Assembly: GCF_014172375.1 (NCBI RefSeq)
Contig: NZ_WNXD01000002.1
Span: forward strand, 434,001-498,000
DNA: 64,000 bases
Source: Pedobacter planticolens
Lineage (GTDB): Bacteria > Bacteroidota > Bacteroidia > Sphingobacteriales > Sphingobacteriaceae
Reading direction: 5' to 3'
The notes under the pieces were generated by a model, which saw nothing but the letters and a program-made list of their open reading frames with translations, made no database searches and had not been told where the DNA came from. Shown in pieces: positions 52,547-62,044 of the stretch (its first letter is position 1; each line of letters begins with the position of its first letter). The position numbers and the translations under genes are program-made.

Positions 52547-53875
52547 ATGAAATTACCCGCCATAAAAGGTTTTGACGAAGAAGCATTTAACAAGTATTTA
52601 AAAAATACGGGTTGGCTAATGCTTGGTCGGGTTGGTAGTATGGTAATTAAAATGGCAACAAGCATATTAGTAGCCAGTTATTTATTGCCAGTAAAAAATG
52701 GTCTTTTAAATGTATCTACCTCTTATATCTATCTTTTTGCAGCTTTAGCGACTTTAGGTTTAGATACTTTTATTGTTAAAGAGCTGCATCAATTTCCTAA
52801 AAACAGAGATACAATTTTAGGAACGGCTTTCTTTCTTAAGATTTCTGCAGGTTTATTGGGTCTACCATTAATTTACATTTTTTGGCTTTATTTTCCACTT
52901 TCCGACATCCCTTACCTGTTCATTTTTATTTTATCATTTTCAGGAATATTTCAATCCTTAACTATTATTGATTCTTATTTCCAATCAGAAGTAAAATCAA
53001 AATACATCATGCAGGTGCAGATTGTAGGAAATATTGTTTCGGCAATAATTAAACTGACTTTAATCTATGCTTTTTCCGCAGAGCTGATCTATTTTATTTA
53101 CGCCTACCTTTTTGATATTCTATTACTTTCGCTTGGCTATTTAATTGTGTATAAAAATCAAGGTTTAAGTATTTTTAAGTGGAATTTCGATAAGGAATTA
53201 GCTAAAAAATTATTACAGTTATCTTGGCCATTGATTATTTCTGGAATCATGGTTTCTGTGTACATGAAAATCGATGTAATCATGCTCAAGCAAATTTTAG
53301 GAGAAGATGGAAACGCAGCTTCTGGTGCTTATGCCACAGTAGTAATGTTTAGTGAGGCCTTAAATTTTGTTCCAGTGGTTATTGTAAGTTCTCTCTTCCC
53401 AGCCATTTTAAATGCAAAAAGAGATAGTCCAGAACGATACCAGAAGCGCTTACAAAATCTTTTCGACTTAATGGTCTGGATAAGTTTATCATTTGCAATT
53501 GTGATAAGTATAGGTTCTCCATTAATTTATAAACTTTTCAAACCTGAATATGCTTCAGCGGCGCCTGTTCTTTCAGTGCATGTTTGGGGAAGTATGTTTG
53601 TTTTCTTAGGCGTAGCGAGTAGTCAATTTTTAATTACAGAAGGTTTTAACAAGCTTACATTTGTACGCACAGGTGTAGGTGCAGCCATCAACATTATATT
53701 AAACTTCCTACTTATTCCATCAATGGGAATGATGGGAACGGCAATTGCAACGGTTATCGCCTATTTTTCCGCTACTTTCCTAATTTTATTCATTCCTAAA
53801 ACTCGTCAGCAAGGAATAATGATGTTAAAATCATTATTTTTGGTCTCTGTATTCCAAAAAATAGTTAAACGTTGA
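52547..53875 (+). CDS. Oligosaccharide flippase (MATE/Wzx-type)
   Basis: 442 aa with about 12 membrane helices. It starts NTGWLMLGRVGSMVIKMATSILVASYLLP, as is common for O-antigen-type flippases, and has YMKIDVIMLKQILG near 235-250, a typical segment with charged residues in the sixth helix. It would export a lipid-linked sugar unit. The next gene, a methyltransferase, starts by TTG overlapping its stop. With the downstream glycosyltransferases it forms a second, smaller glycan cluster. Confidence 0.85.
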   Translation: MKLPAIKGFDEEAFNKYLKNTGWLMLGRVGSMVIKMATSILVASYLLPVKNGLLNVSTSYIYLFAALATLGLDTFIVKELHQFPKNRDTILGTAFFLKISAGLLGLPLIYIFWLYFPLSDIPYLFIFILSFSGIFQSLTIIDSYFQSEVKSKYIMQVQIVGNIVSAIIKLTLIYAFSAELIYFIYAYLFDILLLSLGYLIVYKNQGLSIFKWNFDKELAKKLLQLSWPLIISGIMVSVYMKIDVIMLKQILGEDGNAASGAYATVVMFSEALNFVPVVIVSSLFPAILNAKRDSPERYQKRLQNLFDLMVWISLSFAIVISIGSPLIYKLFKPEYASAAPVLSVHVWGSMFVFLGVASSQFLITEGFNKLTFVRTGVGAAINIILNFLLIPSMGMMGTAIATVIAYFSATFLILFIPKTRQQGIMMLKSLFLVSVFQKIVKR

Positions 53876-54519
53876 GCAAATTTAAAGCACTAGCAACCCT
53901 AATCAGCAAGCCAAAAAGGCTAAATGCATTATTATCTTATGGACATAAAGGCTATTTGGCTACAATTGGTTGGTTTACCGCATTTGATACACACCAAGCT
54001 GTAGATAATAATGGTTTACCACTTCCTTGGGTAACCTACTCTTTTATCGATTTTATTAAAACTCGTTTAACTAAGGACCTTTCAATTTTCGAATATGGCT
54101 CTGGTAATTCGACCTTATTTTATGCGAAAAGAGTTGGCCGAGTAGTTTCGGTAGAACACGATGAAGCTTGGTTCAATAAAATTGTAAAAGAGAAAGCAGA
54201 AAACGCCGAAATGATTTTTACGCATTTAGAAAAAGGTGGAGAATACAGTAAAAAAGCTGCATTATTAGGAGAAAAATTCGATGTAATTATTGTTGATGGT
54301 AGAGATCGTGTAAACTGTTGCAAAAACAGTGTTGCTGCATTAACTCCAAATGGTGTTTTAGTATTGGATGATTCTGAAAGAGAAATTTATGAAGAAGCCA
54401 GAACATTTTTAACCTCAAATGGGTTTAAAGAATTACCATTTACAGGAATTTCACCTGGATTATTCTATAACAAAGCCACTTCCGTTTTTTACAAAGCCGA
54501 CAACTGTTTGGGTGTTTAA
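53872..54519 (+). CDS. Class I SAM-dependent methyltransferase (start codon TTG)
   Basis: 215 aa. SAM motif I is EYGSGNSTLFYA near 77-88, with the acidic EHD (VVSVEHDEAWF) and IIVDGRDRVN downstream. The frame opens with TTG at 53872, which overlaps the flippase TGA; no ATG is near, and the N-terminus SKFKALATLIS makes sense, so a TTG start is likely. It is a candidate sugar or lipid methyltransferase of the second glycan cluster. Confidence 0.8.
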   Translation: MSKFKALATLISKPKRLNALLSYGHKGYLATIGWFTAFDTHQAVDNNGLPLPWVTYSFIDFIKTRLTKDLSIFEYGSGNSTLFYAKRVGRVVSVEHDEAWFNKIVKEKAENAEMIFTHLEKGGEYSKKAALLGEKFDVIIVDGRDRVNCCKNSVAALTPNGVLVLDDSEREIYEEARTFLTSNGFKELPFTGISPGLFYNKATSVFYKADNCLGV

Positions 54520-54537
54520 AATTTATAACCCTTTACC

Positions 54538-55452
54538 ATGCAGAATTTTGCGCCAATAGCTTTATTTGTTTACAATCGTCCGCAACATACTGAGCGTACC
54601 GTTAAGTTTTTGCAGCAAAATGAGTTGGCAACAGAAAGTCGCTTATTTATTTTTTCTGATGGTGCAAAAACAACCGCAGACGAAGATAAAGTAAAAGAAG
54701 TACGAGATTTTATTAAAAAAATTGAAGGTTTTAAATCTGTTGAGATTATAGAAAGTAAAACCAATATGGGTTTAGCTAATTCAGTAATTGCTGGTGTTAG
54801 CCGCCTAACTGCAACTTACGGACAAGTAATTGTTTTTGAGGATGATTTGATTTCTTCACCTTATACATTAACCTATTTTAATGAAGCTTTAAATCGCTAC
54901 CGCGATGAAGAAAAAGTAATGCATATTGGCGCTTATATGTATTCTTTAAAGGATGAACATTTACCACAAAGTTTCTTTTATAGAGCAGCAACTAGCTGGG
55001 GATGGGCAACTTGGGCAAGAGCTTGGCAAAACTTCGAACCTAATATCGACACATTACTCCAACAATTTGACAGCAAAAAGAAACACGATTTTTCTATTGA
55101 AAATACCATGAACTTTTGGAAACAAATGCAGGATTTTAAGAATGGAAAAAACAATTCGTGGGCTATCCGTTGGTACGCTTCTATCTTTTTAAAAGGTGGT
55201 TTAACTTTAAATCCTTCTCAATCTTTAGTTAACAATATTGGACATGATGGTACAGGCATACATTCTGGCATGAGCGATATTTACAATGTAATCATCAATC
55301 CTCAGCCCATTAAAGAATTTCCAACCGTTGTTGAAGAAGATAAAAAAGCATACCAAGCCATTAAGCACTTTTTAGCTAATAGAAAAGGGAATATAATGGA
55401 TAGAGTGAAGCGATTTGTAAAGGAAAAGTTGGCGAAGTATTTTCCTAAGTAA
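54538..55452 (+). CDS. GT2-like glycosyltransferase (GNT-I/HlpA-type)
   Basis: 304 aa. The GT-A fold begins IALFVYNRPQHTERTVKFL and has FEDDLISSP as its DXD equivalent near 100. SWGWATWARAW near 153 is the signature of a GT2 branch often named hemolysin-like glycosyltransferase. It should transfer a sugar in the second glycan cluster. The C-terminal helix is basic. It follows the methyltransferase by 18 bp and ends convergent with a methyltransferase gene. Confidence 0.85.
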   Translation: MQNFAPIALFVYNRPQHTERTVKFLQQNELATESRLFIFSDGAKTTADEDKVKEVRDFIKKIEGFKSVEIIESKTNMGLANSVIAGVSRLTATYGQVIVFEDDLISSPYTLTYFNEALNRYRDEEKVMHIGAYMYSLKDEHLPQSFFYRAATSWGWATWARAWQNFEPNIDTLLQQFDSKKKHDFSIENTMNFWKQMQDFKNGKNNSWAIRWYASIFLKGGLTLNPSQSLVNNIGHDGTGIHSGMSDIYNVIINPQPIKEFPTVVEEDKKAYQAIKHFLANRKGNIMDRVKRFVKEKLAKYFPK

Positions 55453-55497
55453 TCAAAAATTTGATTTGCAAACTGATTCTAAAAAACAAGTAATTAC

Positions 55498-56247
55498 TTA
55501 AGATTTTTTAGCTTCTAAAATTATATACGGCGACAATTGCTTCGAATCAAATGCAAAAACTTTGGTAAATAACTTACCGCCTAACCACATTGTCTTTTTA
55601 AGCAACCGAACTGGTAAAGATTTTTGTTTTTCATTCTCCAACCACAAACTAAATCTGCCAAAATAACGAGATTGAACTACCTCTAATCCTGCATCTTTGC
55701 AGATTTTGGCCAGCAAAGCTGGATCCATGCAATTGATATTGTGTTTATCGTAATTTTCTTTATCAAAGTTCTTTTGAAACCAACCGTTTAAAGCTTTAAA
55801 ATTTGGTAACGTGATGAATAAAGTTCCTCCAGGTTTTATAAAAGCAATATGGCGATTAATAATATCAGCCGTATCGTTAAAATGTTCAATTAACCCGCAG
55901 CTTAATACTAAATCGTATTGTTTTTCTGGTGTGTAATTAAATAAGTCTGTTTCAATAATATGGATATCATCACTTGCCAAACCATTAGTTTTTAGCAATT
56001 GTTCTGTAATTGGAGGATGAACAAAATAATCCAATAATGTAACATCGAGTTTTAAATATTTCTTTAAAAACACAGCATAATAGCCCGGGAAACCGCCTAA
56101 TTCAATCGCAGTTTGTACTTTATTTGTGGTTACAATATCCGCCAGTTGGCGATGAAATAAATAAGTTGAAGGAATAGTAACCGATAAATCCGTTTTACTT
56201 TCCCAATATTTTACCCAAAAATCTCTGTCGGTTAAAAGGTTCTCCAT
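55498..56247 (-). CDS. Class I SAM-dependent methyltransferase
   Basis: About 249 aa from the internal ATG at 56247 (MENLLTDRDFWVKYWES); an extra in-frame ATG is 10 codons upstream. SAM motif I IELGGFPGYYAVFL near 58-71, LVLSCGLIEHFND near 119 and PGGTLFITLPN are typical of O-methyltransferases of sugars or quinones. It is on the opposite strand to the surrounding glycan genes, with convergent neighbours at both sides (45 bp on the left) and a 97-bp divergent gap on the right. Confidence 0.85.
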   Translation of the reverse strand: MENLLTDRDFWVKYWESKTDLSVTIPSTYLFHRQLADIVTTNKVQTAIELGGFPGYYAVFLKKYLKLDVTLLDYFVHPPITEQLLKTNGLASDDIHIIETDLFNYTPEKQYDLVLSCGLIEHFNDTADIINRHIAFIKPGGTLFITLPNFKALNGWFQKNFDKENYDKHNINCMDPALLAKICKDAGLEVVQSRYFGRFSLWLENEKQKSLPVRLLKKTMWLGGKLFTKVFAFDSKQLSPYIILEAKKS

Positions 56248-56344
56248 ACGTTTAGCAAAGAAAAGAAAAATATGCAATGCTTTATAGCAATTTTTAGCGT
56301 TATGCTTTGCAAAGCCTAAACAATAAAATGTATTTTTGATTGAT

Positions 56345-57616
56345 TTGAAAGTTGTACACTTAAATACCTACGATGGAAATGGAGGCGCTGGCAGAGCTTG
56401 CCTGCGTTTAAGCGATGCGTTAAAAGCAAATGGCGTAGATTCGAAGGTTTTGGTGTATTACAAATTTGGTCATAATCCAAAGATTGATACTTTTAGTAAA
56501 AATATTTTCGCTAATGCTAGAGCCATTTTTAATATTATGGCAGAGCGATATTTGGCTAAATTATTTGTAAAAGCAGTTAAAACGCCTTTTTCTTTGCAAT
56601 GGTTTGGCAAATCAATTGTCAATCATCCTGAATTAAAATCTGCTGATATTATTCATTTACATTGGGTTAATCATGGGTTTTTATCTCCTAAATTTTTAGC
56701 AGAGCTAGATGAATTAGAAAAACCAATTGTTTGGACATTTCATGATAGCAATGCATTTACAGGCGGTTGCCATGTGCGTTACAGTTGCGAACATTTTCAT
56801 AAACAATGTGGCGATTGTCCTATTTTACGCCTTAGCGGAAAAGACGATATTTCGCATAAAAACTGGTTGCGTAAGCAAAAAGCATATTCAGAATTAAATT
56901 TTCACATTGTAGCACCAAGCAATTGGATGGCAAATTCGGTTAAACAAAGTAGTTTGTTGGGCGTTAGAAAAATTTCGGTAATTCCAAATACGTTAGAAAT
57001 TGATGTTTTCAAGCCTTATGTAAAAGCTGAAGCCAAAAAAATACTTAAAATACCTGCACATCATTTTGTGTTAATGAGCGGTTTTATGCCTTCAAAAAAT
57101 GATAAACATAAAGGCACTCAATATTTAATTGATGCACTAAATGAACTAGCTGCTCGCCCAGAAATACCAAATGAGCAAATAGAATTAGTCATTTTCGGCA
57201 ATAAGGATGAAAAAAATGCTCCAGATTTTCCGTTTAAAACAACATTTTTAGGGCATATCTCTAAAGACGACCATTTGGCAAAATGTTACGCAGCTGCAGA
57301 TGCTTTTATCACGCCATCGTTAGAAGATAATTTACCAAATACTGTAATGGAAAGTTTGGCTTGTGCAACGCCTGTAATCGCCTTTAAAACTGGCGGAATT
57401 CCGGATATGGTAATCCATTTACAGAATGGTTACTTGGCTAACTATGAATCGTCTACAGATTTAGCGGATGGAATTGAGTGGCTCTTTTTACATGAAGATG
57501 CAGCAGCGGTTCAAAAAGAAGCTCGAAGAACTATTTTAAATCATTTTGCACCCGCATTAATTGCAGACGAACACGAAGAATTATATCAAAGTTTACTAAA
57601 CGCTTTGCCTCAATGA
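56345..57616 (+). CDS. Family 4 glycosyltransferase (start codon probably TTG)
   Basis: 423 aa. The N-terminus should read KVVHLNTYDGNGGAGRA after the start, as in related GT4 proteins, so TTG at 56345 is the best start; TTG at 56336 is an alternative, and the nearest ATG is out of frame. WTFHDSNAFTGGCHVRYSC, then CGDCPIL is a cysteine-rich segment special to this GT4 branch, and PSLEDNLPNTVMESLACATP is the donor site. It overlaps the next GT by 4 bp. Confidence 0.88.
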   Translation: MKVVHLNTYDGNGGAGRACLRLSDALKANGVDSKVLVYYKFGHNPKIDTFSKNIFANARAIFNIMAERYLAKLFVKAVKTPFSLQWFGKSIVNHPELKSADIIHLHWVNHGFLSPKFLAELDELEKPIVWTFHDSNAFTGGCHVRYSCEHFHKQCGDCPILRLSGKDDISHKNWLRKQKAYSELNFHIVAPSNWMANSVKQSSLLGVRKISVIPNTLEIDVFKPYVKAEAKKILKIPAHHFVLMSGFMPSKNDKHKGTQYLIDALNELAARPEIPNEQIELVIFGNKDEKNAPDFPFKTTFLGHISKDDHLAKCYAAADAFITPSLEDNLPNTVMESLACATPVIAFKTGGIPDMVIHLQNGYLANYESSTDLADGIEWLFLHEDAAAVQKEARRTILNHFAPALIADEHEELYQSLLNALPQ

Positions 57617-58368
57617 CCATAAATCCGAAACTTAGCGTAATTACCATAGTTTATAATAACATAGCAGATATTGAACGCACCATGCTTTCGGTGCTAAACC
57701 AAACCTATTCTAATATCGAATATATTGTAATTGATGGAGCTTCGAATGATGGGACAACTGATATCATTACTAAATATAAAAATCGTTTAGCACAATTTAT
57801 TTCGGAGCAAGATCAAGGAATTTATGATGCCATGAACAAGGGTTTGACATTAGCCACAGGCGATTATGTGCTTTTTATGAATTCTGGGGATGAAATTTAT
57901 TCGCCAGAAACGGTAACGGATATTTTTGCTTCGGCGCCATCGGGCGATATTTATTATGGCGAAACAGAAATGTATGATGAAAACTGGAAAAGTTTAGGAC
58001 AACGCCGTCACAGAGCACCAGAACATTTCGATTGGCATAGTTTTAAGTTCGGTATGAATGTTAGTCACCAAGCAATTTACATCAAGCGTAGCTTAACAGA
58101 ACCTTATGATTTAACTTATAAATACAGTTCGGATATTGATTGGATTATCAAAGCGGCTAAAAAATCATCTAATATTGTAAATACGCACCTATATGTTGCC
58201 AAATATTTAGTTGGCGGCATGAGCAAGCAAAAACATTTAGCAAGTTTAAAAGAGCGTTTTAAAATATTAAGTCATTATTATGGATTTATACCTAATGTGT
58301 TAAATCATATTTTTATTGCATTAAACTTGGCGCAATATTTTTTAAGACATAGGAGGACAAATGATTAA
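57613..58368 (+). CDS. Family 2 glycosyltransferase
   Basis: 251 aa. A standard GT2 with SVITIVYNNIADIERTMLSVL at 8-28, VIDGASNDGT near 42 and the DXD-like MNSGDEI at about 95; EQDQGIYDAMNKGLTLA is the WcaA/colanic-type segment. It is likely to act in the same pathway as the GT4 gene, whose stop overlaps its ATG by 4 bp. It ends 4 bp from the convergent LpxL-type gene. Confidence 0.9.
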   Translation: MTINPKLSVITIVYNNIADIERTMLSVLNQTYSNIEYIVIDGASNDGTTDIITKYKNRLAQFISEQDQGIYDAMNKGLTLATGDYVLFMNSGDEIYSPETVTDIFASAPSGDIYYGETEMYDENWKSLGQRRHRAPEHFDWHSFKFGMNVSHQAIYIKRSLTEPYDLTYKYSSDIDWIIKAAKKSSNIVNTHLYVAKYLVGGMSKQKHLASLKERFKILSHYYGFIPNVLNHIFIALNLAQYFLRHRRTND

Positions 58369-58372
58369 AAAC

Positions 58373-59299
58373 CTAACCCTCTATATCTTCGGTAGCATAA
58401 TCTTTTGATGAGCTTTTACGAAATGGTTTTTCTGGTTTATACTTCCATCTACGGTGACTCCAAAGCCAATATGCTGGTTCTTCTTTAATGAAATCCTCTA
58501 AAAAATGGGTATGCAATTCGGTTATTTCAAATTCCTTAGTATTTTTTGGATCTAAACAAATAGGCACACAATCAACCTCATAATAACCTCGTTTTAAATA
58601 ACTGGTCTTTAAATAAAATACAGGTCTATTAGTCTTCTTTGCAATTTTTTCTACACCTAATTGGATGGAAGCTTCTTGATGTAAAAGTGTAGTCCAATAT
58701 TGTGAATCTTCTTTTGATGGAGCTTGATCACTTCCAAAAGTGAACATAGTTGGATAATGCTTAGTTGACTGAATCGCTCTAATTGTTTGGCGCATCGAAA
58801 CCATCTGGTTACCATACCTACTCCTCATTTTTAAAAACCAATTATCAAAAATCTCATCGCTTAATGGTTTGTAAATTGGATGATGTTGACCAGAAAATGT
58901 CATTCCAATTGCCATGCACACCCATTCATAATTTCCGTAATGAGATGAGCAAAAAAGTACACTTTCGTTGTTTTTAAGATAGGCTTCAACTAAATCTACA
59001 TTCTTGAATTTTACACGTTTATTTAACTCTTTTTCAGAAATACTTCTCATCTTGATTACTTCAAAAACCAAAGACGCCAAATATTTAAAATATCTCTTTT
59101 CGATTGCTATAATTTCATCTATTTTTTTCTCAGGAAAAGAATTCAATAGATTCTCTCTAACTACCTTTCTACGATAGCCAAAAACATAATAAATTAAAAC
59201 ATAAAAGATATCCGCCAGAAGATATAAAAACCTTAAAGGCAATAGAGATAAGGTAGTTAAAAAAAATACGCCTAGATATGAAAGACCCTTTTGAAACAT
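58373..59299 (-). CDS. Lysophospholipid/lauroyl acyltransferase, LpxL/HtrB-like
   Basis: 308 aa. A short N-terminal membrane helix, then the catalytic HX4E motif in SSHYGNYEW near 118-126, MFTFGSDQAPSKEDS and LWSHRRWKYKP near the end match the LpxL/LpxM (HtrB) family. It should add an acyl chain to lipid A or a related lipid. It is convergent with the second glycan cluster (4-bp gap) and has no close neighbour on its own strand. Confidence 0.85.
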   Translation of the reverse strand: MFQKGLSYLGVFFLTTLSLLPLRFLYLLADIFYVLIYYVFGYRRKVVRENLLNSFPEKKIDEIIAIEKRYFKYLASLVFEVIKMRSISEKELNKRVKFKNVDLVEAYLKNNESVLFCSSHYGNYEWVCMAIGMTFSGQHHPIYKPLSDEIFDNWFLKMRSRYGNQMVSMRQTIRAIQSTKHYPTMFTFGSDQAPSKEDSQYWTTLLHQEASIQLGVEKIAKKTNRPVFYLKTSYLKRGYYEVDCVPICLDPKNTKEFEITELHTHFLEDFIKEEPAYWLWSHRRWKYKPEKPFRKSSSKDYATEDIEG

Positions 59300-59486
59300 T
59301 TGTGATCAACTTTAGCACAAAAATAAATAGGTGTAACTATATAATTATCATCGTATTATGATTTTTACTTTAGAGCTATAAGTTTTGAAACTAAGATGAC
59401 AAAACAAGAGTTATAGCCTTATTTTTCCGTTGGGAAAATCAGAAACTTGTGTTAGACAGGAACCTATCTATTCAAAATTACTTGAC
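59300..59486. other. Intergenic region between the LpxL-type gene and the typA terminator
   Basis: About 190 bp of AT-rich sequence upstream of the LpxL-type start codon. I see no clear TAnnTTTG promoter box or coding segment here. Confidence 0.4.
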
Positions 59487-59521
59487 ATAAAAAAGCCTGC
59501 AAACTTTCGTTTACAGGCTTA
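59487..59521 (-). terminator. Rho-independent terminator of typA
   Basis: Minus strand reads AAGCCTGTAAAC-GAAA-GTTTGCAGGCTT followed by TTTT. Stem of 12 pairs with one mismatch and a four-base loop. It is 22 bp past the typA stop codon. Confidence 0.9.
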
Positions 59522-59541
59522 TATCTAAAATTCCTTTCTGA

Positions 59542-61350
59542 TTAAGATTGGAAAATCTTTCCTTTTACTTTACGTTCTTGTTCAGTTAAGAAGATTTTAC
59601 GTAAACGCATACTTGCAGGAGTAACCTCAATGTACTCATCAGCTTGTATATATTCCATAGATTCTTCTAAAGAGAATTTAATAGCTGGTGCAATACGAGT
59701 ATTATCATCAGTACCAGATGCACGCATATTTGTTAAAGCTTTTCCTTTAACAATGTTGATTACTAAATCATTATCACGAATGTGCTCGCCCATAATTTGA
59801 CCTTCATAAACATCAACACCTGGATCTACAAAGAAACGACCTCTATCTTGCAATTTATCAATTGAATAAGCAGTAGTCATACCTTTATCCATAGAAACTA
59901 AAACGCCATTTAAACGACCAGGAATTGTACCTTTCCAAGGCTCATAAGCTTTGAAACGGTGTGCCATAATTGCTTCTCCAGCAGTTGCTGTTAAAACATT
60001 GTTACGTAAACCAATAATACCACGAGCTGGGATTTCGAATTCTAAGTGTTGTAAATCGCCTTTTGGCTCCATAATTAACAACTCACCTTTACGTTGAGTT
60101 ACCAATTCGATTACCTTACCAGCAACTTCACCCGGTACGTCTACAATTAAAGTTTCAATTGGCTCACATTTTTTACCGTCAATTTCTTTAACAATAACCT
60201 GTGGCTGACCAACTTGCATTTCATAACCTTCACGACGCATCGTTTCGATTAATACTGATAAATGGAGAATACCACGACCGTAAACCAACCAAGCATCTGG
60301 AGATTCAGTCTCAACCACTTTAAGGGCTAAGTTTTTCTCCATTTCCTTCATCAAACGCTCTCTAATACGTTGAGAAGTAACCAATTTACCTTCTTTACCA
60401 AAAAATGGAGAGTTGTTAATGGTAAACAACATATTCATTGTTGGCTCATCAATGCTAATTACTGGTAATTGTTCTGGTGCATCAAAATCAGCAATAGTAT
60501 CACCAATATCAAAACCATCAATACCAACAACTGCACAAATATCTCCAGAACTTACTTCTGTAGTTCTAACTTTACCTAAACCTTCAAAAGTGTATAATTC
60601 TTTTACTCTAGATTTAACCATTTTACCATCACGTTTAATTAACGTTACGGGTTGGTTTTCTTTAATTGTACCTCTGTGTACACGACCAATTGCAATACGA
60701 CCTACGAAAGATGAATAATCTAATGAAGTGATTTGCATTTGTAAAGTACCTTCGTTAATTGGTGCAGGTGGAATGTTTGCCACAACCGCATCCAATAATG
60801 CAAAAATATCTGTAGTTGGAACTTTCCAATCAGTACTCATCCAACCTTGTTTAGATGAACCATAAATTACAGGAAAATCTAATTGTTCTTCAGTAGCTTC
60901 TAAGTTAAAGAACAACTCAAAAATTTGCTCATAAACCTCTTCTGGTCTACAGTTTTCTTTATCAACTTTGTTTACAACCACAATTGGCTTTAAACCTAAA
61001 GCCAAAGCTTTTTGCGTTACGAAACGAGTTTGAGGCATTGCACCTTCAAAAGCATCACATAATAACAAAACGCCATCGGCCATTTTCAATACACGCTCAA
61101 CCTCACCACCAAAATCCGCGTGACCAGGAGTATCAATGATGTTAATTTTTACGTCTTTGTACTGAACTGAAACGTTTTTAGATACGATTGTGATTCCTCG
61201 TTCACGCTCTAAATCGTTGTTATCCAATATCAAATCTCCTGTTTGTTCGTTATCACGAAAAATAGAACAAGAATGTAAAATCTTATCAACCAATGTAGTT
61301 TTACCATGGTCAACGTGTGCTATAATAGCTATATTTCTAATCTTTTGCAT
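59542..61350 (-). CDS. typA: Ribosome-associated translational GTPase TypA/BipA
   Basis: 602 aa, the normal length. G1 HVDHGKTTL near 12-20, G3 DTPGHADFGGE, G4 NKVD, followed by domain II, an EF-G-like domain III and V, and the TypA-specific C-terminus. It binds the 70S ribosome and is needed in stress or cold. A clear promoter is upstream and a terminator downstream, so it is monocistronic. Confidence 0.97.
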   Translation of the reverse strand: MQKIRNIAIIAHVDHGKTTLVDKILHSCSIFRDNEQTGDLILDNNDLERERGITIVSKNVSVQYKDVKINIIDTPGHADFGGEVERVLKMADGVLLLCDAFEGAMPQTRFVTQKALALGLKPIVVVNKVDKENCRPEEVYEQIFELFFNLEATEEQLDFPVIYGSSKQGWMSTDWKVPTTDIFALLDAVVANIPPAPINEGTLQMQITSLDYSSFVGRIAIGRVHRGTIKENQPVTLIKRDGKMVKSRVKELYTFEGLGKVRTTEVSSGDICAVVGIDGFDIGDTIADFDAPEQLPVISIDEPTMNMLFTINNSPFFGKEGKLVTSQRIRERLMKEMEKNLALKVVETESPDAWLVYGRGILHLSVLIETMRREGYEMQVGQPQVIVKEIDGKKCEPIETLIVDVPGEVAGKVIELVTQRKGELLIMEPKGDLQHLEFEIPARGIIGLRNNVLTATAGEAIMAHRFKAYEPWKGTIPGRLNGVLVSMDKGMTTAYSIDKLQDRGRFFVDPGVDVYEGQIMGEHIRDNDLVINIVKGKALTNMRASGTDDNTRIAPAIKFSLEESMEYIQADEYIEVTPASMRLRKIFLTEQERKVKGKIFQS

Positions 61351-61372
61351 AAAATGCGCCTGTAATTTGGCG

Positions 61373-61380
61373 CAAAGATA
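61373..61380 (-). promoter_or_regulatory. Promoter of typA
   Basis: Minus strand reads TATCTTTG, an exact TAnnTTTG -7 box, followed by CG. The start codon is 23 bp downstream. The -33 region is AT-rich but without a clear TTTG. Confidence 0.6.
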
Positions 61381-61472
61381 AGGTTTTTTATTGAATTTTT
61401 AAGGGGTTTTAGCACTAAAAATGTGATTAACTTTTTGTTAAATTTTGATAGTCAAGAGCTTGGAGTGAAGTT

Positions 61473-61510
61473 CGTCTTTGCGAGGAACGGGGGCAATCTC
61501 TTATTTGTAA
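61473..61510. repeat. REP-like element, partial copy of family B
   Basis: CGTCTTTGCGAGGAACG, then GGCAATCTCTTATTTGTAA, matches 40340-40384 apart from a short gap and a few changes. The second arm of the palindrome is decayed here; a GCGCTGCGGGC-type remnant is at 61578-61592. Confidence 0.7.
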
Positions 61511-61684
61511 TTAATATTTGAAAAGCAAGTTTCAGTAATCATCGGTTACTTCAGCCCCGCTTTACATTACAAGTCCTCGCTGCGCTGCGGGCTTTTCATT
61601 TCAATTGAGTTTAGATAAAAAGAGTTGTGCTAAAAAACATTACAGTGTATAAGATTTATTTTAAAATCTATAATTTTATTCCTT

Positions 61685-62044
61685 ATGGAAATTAAAGAAC
61701 ATTTAATAAACAACATTAAAATTGCTGAGGTAACTGCTAATGACATCATTATTCGAAATGCAGATGATGGATTAGATTTATTAGGAAACTTATATTACTC
61801 AGGCTTTGATAGGATTGTTATTTATGAACAAAATATTACACCAGATTTCTTCGATCTCAAAAATGGTTTGGCGGGAGAAATTCTGCAAAAGTTTTCTAAC
61901 TATAGAGTAAAGCTAGTTATAGTTGGCAACTTTACGGACTACACCACAAAAAGCATCAAAGATTTCATACGCGAAAGTAATAATGGAAATCATATTAACT
62001 TTTTGCCTAATACTGCCGACGCTCTTCAAAAACTTTCTAATTAA
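61685..62044 (+). CDS. DUF4180 family protein
   Basis: 119 aa soluble protein. IIIRNADDGLDLLGNLYYSGFDRIVIYEQNI near 21-50 and the LVIVGNFTDYTTKSIKDFIRESN segment are the DUF4180 landmarks. The function is unknown. It overlaps the convergent VOC gene by four bases at the stop codons, so neither has its own terminator. Confidence 0.82.
   Translation: MEIKEHLINNIKIAEVTANDIIIRNADDGLDLLGNLYYSGFDRIVIYEQNITPDFFDLKNGLAGEILQKFSNYRVKLVIVGNFTDYTTKSIKDFIRESNNGNHINFLPNTADALQKLSN

Larger units (their letters stand above)
61351..61684. other. 334-bp intergenic region with the typA promoter and a REP-like element
   Basis: Holds the typA promoter, and a copy of the palindromic element found at 40340. No extra gene is seen. 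A short hairpin (AGATTT...AAATCT) lies 27 bp before the DUF4180 start. Confidence 0.6.

Noticed and set aside
55445-55505. Bidirectional terminator between the GT2-like and methyltransferase genes
   Set aside because: The TAAGTAAT/ATTACTTA arms are about 38 bp apart and AT-rich, too weak to call.
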